DNA of 64,000 nt from Paenibacillus sp. MBLB1832 (GCF_032271945.1 NZ_CP130319.1:4049001-4113000), one strand, 5' to 3'; shown: positions 8,887-18,861, counted from the stretch's first letter. Notes: generated from the sequence alone by a model not told the origin. Translations and numbers: made by a program.

Positions 8887-8901
8887 TGAATCCGCTTACA
8901 T
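8887..8901 (-). promoter_or_regulatory. Candidate catabolite-responsive element (cre)
   Basis: The minus strand reads ATGTAAGCGGATTCA and fits the CcpA consensus WTGNAANCGNWNNCW at every position. It lies 57 bp before the GH5 start. The identical 15-mer is at 53755-53769, the same place before the paralogue, although the surrounding sequence has diverged. That points to selection for glucose repression. Confidence 0.6.
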
Positions 8902-9057
8902 TTAATGGATGAATTCAACAGCCTTCACCAAGCTTATGTTCTTCGCTGGTGCTATCGCCTCCTTTCCTATCGTCATCTTCCACCCCGTCGTCCCTCAACG
9001 AGCAATCTGCAGGAGATGCCCTAACAAGGGCAATCCCCAACAGTACCTCGCATTCGC

Positions 9058-10133
9058 TTATTTTTTATTTGATTCGATGATCTTGCTGATTTTGGATTTG
9101 ATGGCGTCGATCGTTGCATCCAGCGTCTCGCTTCACCTAGCAGGTAATTCTCCTCTTGGGAAATGAAGGCTTTCTCGACATCACCGCTGTAAGATGGAGG
9201 CACAACCGGTTTGGGAGCTTCCATACGTTATGTACATGGATGAGAGAGCCTTGTCGATTTTGTCCGGCGACTTCGTCGTCTTGATGATCTCCACCAGCTC
9301 CTTCGCAACATCCGCGTTCTTCCATGCCGAGAGCTGGCCCGTTAATCCCTTCCCCTACGTTGACAGGAAACGCTTCCTGCTTATGCTTGGAATTGGAGGA
9401 GATGACCAGCGGGTCGGCACCTCCGAAGGAATTGACCTCTTCGCCTTTATTATTAGTCGGCCATGGAGCGAAGGCCGATACGAATGTAGCCGGTATCTTG
9501 TCCGTGCCTCCTGCCTCGGTGATCATCCACGGACCCGTCGGAAGCATAGCTGCCTTCCCTTGGAAGTACTGATCGTGGTAAGGAATTTTCTGCGATACGA
9601 CATCAATGTACGGATGAGCCTAGCGGTTCACTTGCTCCATGTTGTAAAGAAGCTCCAAGGAAGACTTCAAGAGCGGGTTGTCCGCGTCGAACTTCGACCC
9701 ATCATCGGTGAGAATATTCTGATTCACTGGAGAGCTGTATTTCTTCAACAGCAGGTAGTCCTTCCAGGTATGGAAGAAGGTCCCGTATTGCTTGTATGGT
9801 CCCTCACCCTTGGTAAGCTTCTTGGCATATTCAACGGAATTCATCCCATGTCCAGCTCTTAGGTACAGGAAGCCCGGCAGCATCGAACTTCGCTTTGTTT
9901 GACAGAATCTACCAGTGGCCGAACTTACCAGGCAGCAAATATCGTTTTCCGCCAATTTTAATCTGCTCCGCCTTATAGAGATCCTCGTACTTGACCCCTT
10001 TTTTCTTGAGATACTCATCGAGCGGCTCGAGCATTCCATTGGAAGCACGCTGAGCGAAGGCCGGCGTGGAGTTCAATGAGAAGATGTCGAACGTATCCCC
10101 CAAAGCATACAGCACATCCATCTTCTTCACTTA
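9058..10133 (-). pseudogene. Sugar-binding lipoprotein pseudogene (decayed copy of the gene at 54052-55389)
   Basis: Fragments in changing frames on the minus strand match the intact protein in order: MKKMDVLYALGDTFDIFSLN, EPLDEYLKKKGVKYEDLYKA, LTKGEGPYKQYGTFFHTWKD, GPWMITEAGGTDKIPATF, PPSYSGDVEKAF and the C-terminal ESNKK followed by TAA (9058-9060). Several frameshifts interrupt it. The N-terminal roughly 85 residues, including the lipobox and promoter, are missing and replaced at about 10133 by the copied lplB/yesM boundary. No function is expected. Confidence 0.88.
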
Positions 10134-10503
10134 TTCTTCTTGGCCGGTGGTAACACGTTAGCCACTTGCGTTGTTAGGCCTGTTGATTCCATATAGCGCG
10201 CTTCCTTTCCTCCTGCTTGATAGAATAAGTATAGCGAAATCAGGCTTGCACGTGATGATCAGATCTTATCATTCCTTCTTCAATCTTCTTCACTTCGACC
10301 CGTATGGGGCTAGAGCAATCGCAGCGATACCACGGTACCTCTCCCTGCAAAGGATGTGAGTGTCACCCCGTATTTACTGCCGTATTTGAGTACAAGCCTT
10401 GGGTGAACATTCGAGATGCCCAGTGATTCTCTCTCCCTTTCCGTAATGCTCGTCAACATTGGCTGAAATTTCGTCTAATTGCTCACGGATTCGCAGCAAG
10501 ACT
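10134..10503 (-). pseudogene. Degenerate copy of the lplB 5' end, its operator and the yesM 3' end
   Basis: About 370 bp nearly identical to about 1090-1450, in the same order: the first codons of the lplB-like gene, its ribosome site, -10 region and AAGAT direct repeats (10258-10287), then the end of the kinase gene. Small indels (for example AGAGGC reduced to AGAGC near 10312, and extra TCTC near 10430) destroy the kinase frame. Similarity starts abruptly at about 10134 and stops at about 10503 after AGCAAGAC. It marks the junction of the duplicated block. Confidence 0.85.
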
Positions 10504-10603
10504 ATCGTTCACCAATAGTTTAATCATTTATCACACGAATTCAATTAACTTCCTCTCCCTTAAAGTATTACCTCTTGAGTTTTTATTTCTCCGTTTCTTT
10601 AGT

Positions 10604-10661
10604 AAAAAACGCGCTAAACCCTAAAGTCCTGCGCGATACATTTCGCAGGATGGGAAGCGCG
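10604..10661 (-). terminator. Rho-independent terminator of the C cluster
   Basis: On the minus strand CGCGCT pairs with AGCGCG, enclosing an inner stem CCTGCG/CGCAGG, followed directly by TTTTTT. It lies 74 bp after the stop of the lyase gene at 10735 and closes that operon. Confidence 0.75.
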
Positions 10662-10734
10662 ATTCGTTAAATTGTATTATTGATCTTGGTAAGCACAATA
10701 ATTCGGTTATTGCACAATAGAGTTCCTGGTAAAG

Positions 10735-12630
10735 TTATAACTGCCAAAACCGAATGGTATGACTTCCTGACCGGTTGAGAGTAATCGGCTTAAGAACAAC
10801 CCTGTAAAGACATTTTCCCCAAGCATTACTTAGTTTATTGTCCTCAAGCACAATCGTCTCTATTTCGGCAGTAAATTGATCACCGGCATAATTCATGGAT
10901 AACACAGTTTTTTGATTTCCTAGCAAATTTATTGTTCCTTCGACCACAATCACGGGTTCGTAGCAAGTCATGAAGTTCAGAGTAAACTGGTTCTCCGCCT
11001 CACTTGAAAATATGTAGTGCTCCTCTAACTCCACCATAGCTTTCGGCCATCGCACCATTCGGCAGCTGCGCGTCCATGAGATTATGCCGGCTTCCTCCGG
11101 ATAAGTTCCCGCTAACTCAAGCATTAGTCCTGTTTTTTCGTCACTTTCCTCATAGTGAAGATATAAGGCACGGAAGTTGCTTCCATCCTGTTGCATGCAT
11201 TCATTGATTGTCGGTAAGCTATGATAGCCAGATTGCATTGTCCAGATCTCATATCGATCAGAACTAAAGGTTTTCGCGGTATACTCTTCCACTCCAACAT
11301 CAATTAGAAAAGGATTCCCATCTGCATAAACGACAAAGTGTCCAACATCATTATGATTATGTCTTTCGTTGTTGTGCCCGCCTTTCATGGCGAGGTACAA
11401 CCCTTGATTTGATTTGCCTGTCTCGCGTGCCGCCATAACTTGGATTTGTTCCATCCATATCGATTTACTGAATGTTAATAGCTTTCTATCATTCTCGATT
11501 CGCCGGTAATTAAAAAGAGCTGGTAATACGCGCAAAAAAGATAAGAATTTCATGTTTTTCCAGCCTTCACTACCAAACATACGGTTGGCCTCTATGCCTA
11601 GAGCGATCATATTGTTATCTGCTATTCGAGTTCCATACCGATATACCAAATCTGCTTCTACAAAAATCTGATGAAATCCATCTGCAAAGTTAAGAAAATA
11701 TCTATCATTAATATATGCTTTATAAATATACTGCCCTACTTGATGAATCCATGATTCATTATATACGTTGAATTTTCCATTTGTTGCTTCGTATAGCATT
11801 TCCAAACAATCAAATAGTGAAGCCCCCGCTTTGTTCCAATATCCTGGCCCCTCATCACATCCGCCATCTGTTGGTTGGTTACCCACATACCGATCGATAC
11901 CTAGCAACGCTTTACGTACTGCAATCCGTCTGCGATCCGTATCTTCCTCCATTAGCAAAACAACACTTAAACAATTGGAGGTGCACCAAGGCGTCCAATT
12001 ATTTAGATGTTGATCTTCATCTCGTAACCCCATCCACCAAAAATCTACACGCTCTAAGTATGGTTCAAGGATTCGTCGATGCACTTCGTAACGGATCCTT
12101 TCAGCAATCAGAGGATTGATTTCATCCAATACAGAACGTAACAAATAATGTACCCATGATAACAAATTTCCTGTTTCGGCCGCAAACAAGTCGATCCCAG
12201 GCTGGTTTAAGATATCTGGTAAATTAGGATGCTTTTCCTGTGACATTTTGTTGTGAGCTGAAATGACCCAATTCGATTCTTCACTTATCAACCACACACC
12301 ATCGATAAGATCTTTGATAAAACGTCCCACATTCTCCACACATTCAGCAAGAGCAAGACTAGTAACAGCTCTCCTTCTCGCGTGATAAGGATTGTCGTAC
12401 CTTGTGCGGTTGCCATTATGTGAAAATTCCATATACATTGATGCAGTTAAAGAAGGCCAGTTAAAATTTAAGTATTTCTCACCTTCAGCAATGACAGATT
12501 TTCGAATGTTATCATTTAGTTTTTCCCACTCTCTTCTTTGACTAACGTCGGGAAAGGGACGATACTTTGTCTGGGATAACAAATAATCGTCTAAGTTCGA
12601 CTCTGAGTAAAGTTTATATAGACTTATCAT
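10735..12630 (-). CDS. Cytoplasmic heparinase II/III-like polysaccharide lyase
   Basis: 631 aa from the ATG at 12630, preceded by AGGAAGG; this start lies just beyond the LplC stop codon. There is no signal peptide, so the enzyme acts inside the cell on imported oligosaccharides. The N-terminal half is an alpha/alpha toroid (SWVHYLLRSVLDEINPLIAE, CDEGPGYWNKAGASLFDCLE with likely catalytic Tyr). The C-terminal half is the heparinase II/III beta-sandwich with HNHNDVGHFVVYADG (His426 region) and LIDVG. Such enzymes remove uronic-acid-containing units by beta-elimination. It is the last gene of an importer operon, 13 bp after lplC, and would feed unsaturated products to a GH88 enzyme such as the broken one at 18900-20033. 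The precise PL family is not clear. Confidence 0.8.
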   Translation of the reverse strand: MISLYKLYSESNLDDYLLSQTKYRPFPDVSQRREWEKLNDNIRKSVIAEGEKYLNFNWPSLTASMYMEFSHNGNRTRYDNPYHARRRAVTSLALAECVENVGRFIKDLIDGVWLISEESNWVISAHNKMSQEKHPNLPDILNQPGIDLFAAETGNLLSWVHYLLRSVLDEINPLIAERIRYEVHRRILEPYLERVDFWWMGLRDEDQHLNNWTPWCTSNCLSVVLLMEEDTDRRRIAVRKALLGIDRYVGNQPTDGGCDEGPGYWNKAGASLFDCLEMLYEATNGKFNVYNESWIHQVGQYIYKAYINDRYFLNFADGFHQIFVEADLVYRYGTRIADNNMIALGIEANRMFGSEGWKNMKFLSFLRVLPALFNYRRIENDRKLLTFSKSIWMEQIQVMAARETGKSNQGLYLAMKGGHNNERHNHNDVGHFVVYADGNPFLIDVGVEEYTAKTFSSDRYEIWTMQSGYHSLPTINECMQQDGSNFRALYLHYEESDEKTGLMLELAGTYPEEAGIISWTRSCRMVRWPKAMVELEEHYIFSSEAENQFTLNFMTCYEPVIVVEGTINLLGNQKTVLSMNYAGDQFTAEIETIVLEDNKLSNAWGKCLYRVVLKPITLNRSGSHTIRFWQL

Positions 12631-12643
12631 GGCGCATTCCTTC

Positions 12644-13531
12644 CTACCCCTTAAGAGATCCAACCATTGCACCCTTTACAAAATATTTTTGTACAAATGG
12701 ATACACGCACAGAACGGGTACCGTGGCAACCATAATGGTTGCATACTTTATTGTTTCGCCAATCTGAAATTTATCTTGATTGGAAGCAGCTGACGCCATA
12801 CTCTCCGTCGAATTGGCAATTAGAATCTCGCGCAGCACGAGCTGCAGAGGATATAGTTTAGTATCTTTAAGAAAAATGGAAGCATAAAACCATCCGTTCC
12901 ATTTGTCTACAGTATAATAGAGAATCATTACCGCGATAACGGGCATTGATAACGGTACGATGATTCGAAAGAATATGGTGAAATGATTTGCACCGTCAAT
13001 TTTGGCGGATTCTTCCAGACTATCTGGAATGGACTGAAAAGCAGTTCTCATAATAATCAGATTAAACGTGCTGATCGCAAAAGGGAAGATGACTGACCAT
13101 AATGAATCAATGAGACCAACGCCTTTGACCACTAAATAAAGGGGAATTAACCCGCCGTTAAAAAACATCGTCAAAACAATTACAATCATAAACATTTTGT
13201 TCCAAAAAACATTTTTTCGTGAGAGTACATATGCACCGAGCCCGGTCAAAAATAGATTTAAAGTGACCCCAAAAATGAGAATAAAAAAAGTGTTTTGGTA
13301 ACCTCTTAGAATGCCCGGATTTTTGAATACACCTTTGTAAGCTTCCAAACTAAACCCGAGTGGCGTATACAGAAAGCCACGATGTGCAACAAGCTTGCTT
13401 GCTTCACTCACTGATGCAAATGCAACATATAGCAGTGGATACAGAGTAACTAATATAAGAAGGGATAATACCGCGTATACAAAAATATCAAGCGACTTTT
13501 CTGATATGCCATAATTTTTATCCATGAACAT
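12644..13531 (-). CDS. Sugar ABC transporter permease, LplC type
   Basis: 295-aa CUT1 permease with six predicted helices and an EAA loop (EESAKIDGANHFTIFFRIIVPLS region, about 190-215). It ends with the family's typical tail QKYFVKGAMVGSLKG. ATG at 13531 (a second in-frame ATG two codons on has equally good spacing to GGGAGG). It starts 10 bp after the LplB stop and is followed by the lyase gene. It forms the channel with the LplB protein for the ligand of the lipoprotein at 14576. Confidence 0.92.
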   Translation of the reverse strand: MFMDKNYGISEKSLDIFVYAVLSLLILVTLYPLLYVAFASVSEASKLVAHRGFLYTPLGFSLEAYKGVFKNPGILRGYQNTFFILIFGVTLNLFLTGLGAYVLSRKNVFWNKMFMIVIVLTMFFNGGLIPLYLVVKGVGLIDSLWSVIFPFAISTFNLIIMRTAFQSIPDSLEESAKIDGANHFTIFFRIIVPLSMPVIAVMILYYTVDKWNGWFYASIFLKDTKLYPLQLVLREILIANSTESMASAASNQDKFQIGETIKYATIMVATVPVLCVYPFVQKYFVKGAMVGSLKG

Positions 13532-13540
13532 GATGCCTCC

Positions 13541-14512
13541 CTACCAAAGACTACTTTCGCTAATTTTGCGTGTAATTCGATTCGCAATTATCAGCAATGC
13601 CAGGTTGACAATAGAATTGAATATCCCCACCGCGGTGCTGTAGCTCCAGTTAAATTCAAGTAACCCTTTTCGGTAAACGAATGACGCAATCACATCTGCC
13701 GTTTCGTAAGTTAACGAGTTATACAACAGGATGATTTTTTCGAATCCTACATTCAACATATTACCGATTCTTAAGATGAACATAATCGATATCGTCGGCA
13801 TAATGCCTGGCACTGTAATATGGGTAATCATCTTAAATCGGCTTGCACCATCCATCCGTGCAGCCTCATATTGTTCTTGATCAATACCAGTTAAAGCTGC
13901 CATATATATAATCGATTCCCAACCAATTCTTTGCCAAATTTCAGATAATACATAGATTGGACGAAATAAACCAGCCTTTTGCAGCATCGCTTGTCCATCA
14001 TAACCCAAATATGTGAATACATTATTGATGACTCCGTCTGCGTTAGTGAAGCTAACAATCATGCCACAGATTACAACAAGTGAGATGAAATAAGGCATAT
14101 AGGTAACGGTTTGAGCAACACGTTTAAAGTACTTACTCCGGACCTCATTGAGCAGTAGGGCGAGTAAGATTGGAGCAGGAAATTCGAAGATCAAAGTATA
14201 CAAACTAATAATGACGGTATTTTTAAGAATTCTCCAAAAATAAAATGAAGTAAAAAAATCTTTAAAATTAGCTAGACCTATCCACTCACTTCCGGCAATA
14301 CCTTTAGCGGGTGAATAATCTTTAAATGCCAATAATGTGCCATATAGAGGCGCGTAATGGAAAATTACGTAGTAGGCAATAACCGGCAGCATCATCAAAT
14401 ATAGGTATTTGTTTATAGCGAAGTCACGCATAATATTCGCGCCAAGCCCATTTTTGCTGCGAGGGTGATCATTTATTGGAATTGCCTTAGTTGTAGCTGC
14501 AATTCTGGTCAT
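13541..14512 (-). CDS. Sugar ABC transporter permease, LplB type
   Basis: 323 aa from the ATG at 14512, chosen because GGAG lies just upstream and family members start with a short basic cytoplasmic tail (DHPRSKNGLG). Six helices, LplB signatures LLAFKDYSPAKGIAGSEWIG and LLNEVRSKYFKRVAQTVTYM, and an EAA loop at about residues 215-235 (EQYEAARMDGASRFKMITH). Partner of the LplC protein that follows; transcribed together with the binding protein upstream. Confidence 0.92.
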   Translation of the reverse strand: MTRIAATTKAIPINDHPRSKNGLGANIMRDFAINKYLYLMMLPVIAYYVIFHYAPLYGTLLAFKDYSPAKGIAGSEWIGLANFKDFFTSFYFWRILKNTVIISLYTLIFEFPAPILLALLLNEVRSKYFKRVAQTVTYMPYFISLVVICGMIVSFTNADGVINNVFTYLGYDGQAMLQKAGLFRPIYVLSEIWQRIGWESIIYMAALTGIDQEQYEAARMDGASRFKMITHITVPGIMPTISIMFILRIGNMLNVGFEKIILLYNSLTYETADVIASFVYRKGLLEFNWSYSTAVGIFNSIVNLALLIIANRITRKISESSLW

Positions 14513-14540
14513 CTCTCCATCTCCTACTATTAGAAAATAA

Positions 14541-14558
14541 GGGGAGCTAAGGCCCCCC
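14541..14558 (-). terminator. GC-rich hairpin between lplA-like and lplB-like genes
   Basis: On the minus strand GGGGGGCCTTAGCTCCCC can fold into a short G/C stem, with no T-tract. It lies in the 60-bp gap after the binding-protein stop. It may lower downstream expression or protect the binding-protein mRNA. Confidence 0.4.
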
Positions 14559-14575
14559 AAGAAAATTGTTGATAA

Positions 14576-16210
14576 TTAGCGTTTATTGTATCTATCTAAT
14601 GCCGCTTGTTGAATTTCCAGTGCACGATCGATTTTCATCGATTTCATTTTCTCTACAAATTTATCGAAACTATCAACAGGCTCCGCACCCAGAATAATTT
14701 TTAAGATCATCTCATTGACAAGTGTGTTTGTGTCATTCATGATTTTTGCAAACTCAGAGCTTTCTTCAGGTGTTGGCGTAATTGGTGGCAGTTGATGTTT
14801 AGCCATATCCGTCTTCTGCCAAACTGTAACAGCATCACGTTGTGTTTGAAGAGCAAAAAATTGTTCAGCATATCTTTTATCTTGAATAAACGGTCCGGTA
14901 TAATTACCACGGGTATAAAGCGACATTGCTTGAGCTACTGCCAATTTATCCGGGTTCTTCATAACAAGGTCCGTATAGCGAGGATAGCCATTATCCATTT
15001 TGTAGCTCGTATTCTCAGTTCCGAAGTTAAAGAACATTCTTCCTTCTTCACTATAGCCATAGTCCAGCATTTTAACAGCGAGCTCAGCATTTTTGGACTT
15101 AGCTGAGATAGCAACAGAACCTGCAGGGGTAAACGGCACATCCAGTTGTCCGAACTGAGGCATGTCGCCCTTCTTCAAAGTTGGATATGGAGTTCCAACC
15201 AGAACTGCTTTTGGATATTTAGCTTCTACTATTGGCTGCCAACGACCAATTCCGCCCCCAGCATTACCGACTGTCGCCCCCGTCGATCCGTTTGCGAAGT
15301 TAGCATCAATGGCCTTCACATCCGTTGTTGCCATGTTTTTATCAATCAGGCCCTCTGTATACCATTTCCGGAAGGTTGCTAAAAAGTCTTTGAAGCCTTG
15401 CTCCATAGGACCGAACTTAATTTTCCCATTATCGAGATAGAATCCTTTCGTCACACCGAAGGCACCTACGAAGTCGCCTGTTGCGGTGTCATTTAGCGGA
15501 TTCGGTTGTCCAACTAATGCGATTGGCGCAGCCGCTCCTTTTTTATCCTTGAACGCTTTCAGTGTTGTGTACCATTCGTCAATTGTCGTTGGTACGGGTA
15601 ATCCTAGTTCATCCAGCCAATCTTTGCGGACAATTGGTCCATGGTAAACTTGAAGATAATTGTCGCCACGAATAAATGGGAATACATAGTAGCTTCCATT
15701 GTCTGTCTTCACCATTTTATCGACTTCCGGATGCTCTTTTAAATACTTCTTCAAATTAGGTGCATATTTATCAATCAAGTCATTTAACTTTAAAATATAG
15801 CCATCTTTGATTGCTTTTTCTGGCCCGCCTGGGTAACCATTTGTCCAGTTATATTCGATCATATCGGGTAAATCCCCAGATGCCAACATAACATTAAACT
15901 GACGATCGCTAGCATTATTAGCTGCTGTAGTATACACCAGAGGTACCCCGGTTTTCTTTGGCCACTCTTGGAAAAAAGGAACTTCATCTAAGGATGACTT
16001 GACGCCAACGATGTTACCTTGAAGAGTTGCCCAGTAAGAAAGCTTTTTATCCGTTTTAATTGGATATGTTGTGGTTTGGCTTGCTTCTGGACTCGAAGTT
16101 GAAGTACCTCCTGCTTTATCAGACGAATTAGACTTGGATGATGAACAGCCAACAACAAAACTACTCAGCACCAAAGTTGTCGCTATAACGGATACGAAAC
16201 TTTTTTTCAT
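14576..16210 (-). CDS. Extracellular sugar-binding lipoprotein, LplA type
   Basis: 544 aa; ATG at 16210 with AGGAGG 9 nt upstream. Lipobox VVGC (Cys22), Ser/Thr-rich linker, then the LplA-type fold: TDKKLSYWATLQ, MLASGDLPDMIEYNW, DGYILKLNDLIDKYAPNLK, IVRKDWLDELGLPVPTTIDE. Receptor of the LplB/LplC pair downstream. The regulator gene upstream (16431) is separated by a terminator, so the importer operon probably starts at its own promoter in the 16211-16345 gap; that gap also contains a small CCGG-armed repeat near the start codon. Confidence 0.92.
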   Translation of the reverse strand: MKKSFVSVIATTLVLSSFVVGCSSSKSNSSDKAGGTSTSSPEASQTTTYPIKTDKKLSYWATLQGNIVGVKSSLDEVPFFQEWPKKTGVPLVYTTAANNASDRQFNVMLASGDLPDMIEYNWTNGYPGGPEKAIKDGYILKLNDLIDKYAPNLKKYLKEHPEVDKMVKTDNGSYYVFPFIRGDNYLQVYHGPIVRKDWLDELGLPVPTTIDEWYTTLKAFKDKKGAAAPIALVGQPNPLNDTATGDFVGAFGVTKGFYLDNGKIKFGPMEQGFKDFLATFRKWYTEGLIDKNMATTDVKAIDANFANGSTGATVGNAGGGIGRWQPIVEAKYPKAVLVGTPYPTLKKGDMPQFGQLDVPFTPAGSVAISAKSKNAELAVKMLDYGYSEEGRMFFNFGTENTSYKMDNGYPRYTDLVMKNPDKLAVAQAMSLYTRGNYTGPFIQDKRYAEQFFALQTQRDAVTVWQKTDMAKHQLPPITPTPEESSEFAKIMNDTNTLVNEMILKIILGAEPVDSFDKFVEKMKSMKIDRALEIQQAALDRYNKR

Positions 16211-16348
16211 GATTTACGACCTCCTGAGATGTTCCGGTTATTAGCCGGTATATATGAGCGCCAGCCTCTCGAGTTGACCGACCTCCTACTACTACCCTAT
16301 AACAGTTGTTACCCCCATGCAATTCAATAAACATCCAAAACGATTGAC

Positions 16349-16390
16349 AAAAAAGAGACTCCCTTGGCAATGTTGCCAATTGAATCTCTT
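16349..16390 (-). terminator. Terminator of the AraC-type regulator gene
   Basis: On the minus strand AGAGA, TTGGCAA and their complements form a hairpin with small internal mismatches, followed by CTTTTTTG. It lies about 40 bp after the regulator's stop at 16431. Confidence 0.7.
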
Positions 16391-16430
16391 GTTTCTTATT
16401 GTTCATTTGTAAAATATACAATTTACTCGT

Positions 16431-18788
16431 TTATTTTTCTAATTCCGAAGCCATCTCTTTATATTTCCCTGGCGTAATGCCTTCGTACTTTTTAAATGTA
16501 CGAATAAATACCGTTACATCATTAAATCCTACACTCCCCGCAACATCACTCATATTCTTGTCCGTCTCATATATTAACTTCTTAGCATTATCAATTCGTG
16601 TCTTATTAATAAATTCGAGCAGCCCTTCTCCAGTATGATCTTTAAATAATTTTGATAGATAAGTCGGCTTCATATCAAAGTGTTGGCCTATTAACGAAAT
16701 GTTTAAGTTCGGATCGTTATAATTCGCAAGAATGAAATCATTCACCAGCCCAATACGTCCGTCCATGGCTTTCTGACGGTTCGCCTGCAATTGACGCTGG
16801 CGCAAGACAGCGTTGTGATCGCAAACCTCCTTCATAAACAAAGTCATCTCTTCACGAATCTCGTGGATTGTTTCACAAGCCATAAGCTGCTTGATTTGCT
16901 TTGGATTCCGGACCAAAAAGCTTTCACTTAGGCTGCCCGTTTCACTAACGGCCTTGATCATTGTACTTGCTAAATTCAAGATTAAGCAGCGCGCTAAATC
17001 AACAGATACCACAGATAATTCAAAGTTGTTCTGTATAATTTCATCCAGCGTTTCTTTTGCCTTCTCAAATTCACCAAGTTTTAAGAAATTAATTAATTGC
17101 TGTTCAATTTGGAGTGGATAGTTATATCCCAACTGATTTGGCTCCTGATGAACGGACTCATATAACAAAATCTCCTTGCTACCCATTACAAGCTTGTACT
17201 CCATGGCATCCATAGCATCCTGGTATGCTTGCGGAATGCTTTCTAATTGGTTGTGAACCCTACTAATCGAAAGTGTCAAATGAATGGCATATTTTTCTGC
17301 AAGGAAACGTTGGGCATCTCTTGCGATTCGCTCTAGTTCGGATGCCTGCTCCTTTGCAGAAGTCTCACGGAAATTAATTAAAAGCGCAAGTCCGTCATCA
17401 ATTTCTAAGACATATCCATCATTAAACTGAGCAGCAATCTCTTCAAATACGTTAGTAATAATAAAATTTAGCAACATATGCTTTCTTACAGAATCTATCT
17501 TCTCGTATTTATCGTAAAACTCTTCCACATTTTCAACATATATCAGAATGACAGCGAAGTTCTGCGTGGAGATGCGTATTTGAAAAGCAGCCATGGATTC
17601 TTCTACCGGGACGTTACCATCTAGCCTACCCTTTAATAACCTTACTAAAAAATGATTCCGCAGCATCTGGTTCTGCCGCTCCATCTGTAATTCCATTGAA
17701 TCCATCTTGGTCTGTGACTGGTCGAAAGCTTGTTGAATGTATTGAAATTCGTTAACCCATGCCCCGTATCCACTTTCAGCTCTTCCTGATAACGTTTGTA
17801 CGAGACGATTGATAGGATTGTAATTCCTTCGAACAAAAAATAGCAAGCTTACTGTGCAACTTGCAATAATAAAGTTACGAACCAATTTAGCTTTTTCCCA
17901 ATAAAGGTTGCTTGGCACCATTGATACGTACATAAGACCTGATCGCTGGGACTTCATATATAGAACTTGATAACGAATACCTTCTAGTTCAAAGAAAGCA
18001 ACACTGGATGTAGCATTCAAAGATTTTTTTGGTATGTCAAGCACACCCACTACATCCTCATTGGTATTTGAATTGGAGACAATAATCTCATTCTGATCAT
18101 TTAAAATTAACACATGTCCTTTGCTGAATAATTCCACATTCGAGATCGCGCCCAAAACGTGCTTCTGATCCATCATAATCACATTTGTCGCTGGAGAATT
18201 CGTGTTGCCGAATGTAAAGGAACTAACATAAGCAACTGTTTTTTGCATCTTACCATTTTCATCTCTGCGCACCATCGGCATAAAGCTTCGCAAGTTATTC
18301 ATATTTACTGTCTCGAACCATTGCTCAAAAAATGGCATCTTATCCGAGTAATAAATTTCGTAAGCGTATTTTCCATCATAAATACGAGATGGTGCAATCA
18401 CCTTGTTATAGTCCTTTAAATAACTATAAAACTGATCCACAAAACTGTATGCTGTCTTGTAGTTCTCCATTTCTTTAGATATAAAATAGGCATCAACGTT
18501 GAACTCCTCTGGATGTATCTCGTAATTACTTGAATTCAGCAGGTTCTGCATATTTACATTCCAAGTCAATTCAAGATTAAGACGCTCCATTGCATTAAAA
18601 TAATTATCCGAAACCTCCTGCACTTGACTAAGAAGTGATTGGTTCGCTGTTTCAATTTGGGTCTCTAAGGTACGATTAGAAATTAAATAAACAAAGATAC
18701 TGCACAATATTGGCAGCAGTAGAACTGTCAAGTAAGAGATGAGCCATGTAAGGGCAACACTTCGTCGCTGATAAAATATTCTCTTCAT
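16431..18788 (-). CDS. Membrane-anchored AraC-family transcriptional regulator
   Basis: 785 aa; ATG at 18788 with GAGGG upstream. Helix 1 about 13-35, a large extracellular sensor (about 36-290), helix 2 about 292-312, a cytoplasmic middle region resembling a degenerate HAMP/GGDEF-like domain, and a C-terminal AraC HTH (about 685-785: LNISLIGQHFDMKPTYLSKLF, MSDVAGSVGFNDVTVFIRTF). These one-protein regulators sense a ligand outside and activate neighbouring sugar genes without a separate kinase. It lies between the GH88 gene and the importer operon, and is itself closed by terminators on both sides, so it is probably a single transcription unit controlling the C cluster. Confidence 0.88.
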   Translation of the reverse strand: MKRIFYQRRSVALTWLISYLTVLLLPILCSIFVYLISNRTLETQIETANQSLLSQVQEVSDNYFNAMERLNLELTWNVNMQNLLNSSNYEIHPEEFNVDAYFISKEMENYKTAYSFVDQFYSYLKDYNKVIAPSRIYDGKYAYEIYYSDKMPFFEQWFETVNMNNLRSFMPMVRRDENGKMQKTVAYVSSFTFGNTNSPATNVIMMDQKHVLGAISNVELFSKGHVLILNDQNEIIVSNSNTNEDVVGVLDIPKKSLNATSSVAFFELEGIRYQVLYMKSQRSGLMYVSMVPSNLYWEKAKLVRNFIIASCTVSLLFFVRRNYNPINRLVQTLSGRAESGYGAWVNEFQYIQQAFDQSQTKMDSMELQMERQNQMLRNHFLVRLLKGRLDGNVPVEESMAAFQIRISTQNFAVILIYVENVEEFYDKYEKIDSVRKHMLLNFIITNVFEEIAAQFNDGYVLEIDDGLALLINFRETSAKEQASELERIARDAQRFLAEKYAIHLTLSISRVHNQLESIPQAYQDAMDAMEYKLVMGSKEILLYESVHQEPNQLGYNYPLQIEQQLINFLKLGEFEKAKETLDEIIQNNFELSVVSVDLARCLILNLASTMIKAVSETGSLSESFLVRNPKQIKQLMACETIHEIREEMTLFMKEVCDHNAVLRQRQLQANRQKAMDGRIGLVNDFILANYNDPNLNISLIGQHFDMKPTYLSKLFKDHTGEGLLEFINKTRIDNAKKLIYETDKNMSDVAGSVGFNDVTVFIRTFKKYEGITPGKYKEMASELEK

Positions 18789-18861
18789 GTAAATGACCCT
18801 CTTAATTAAGAATGAATACCATCATTTTAAGTGCTTCCGAACCTTATGTACAGATTAAGAA

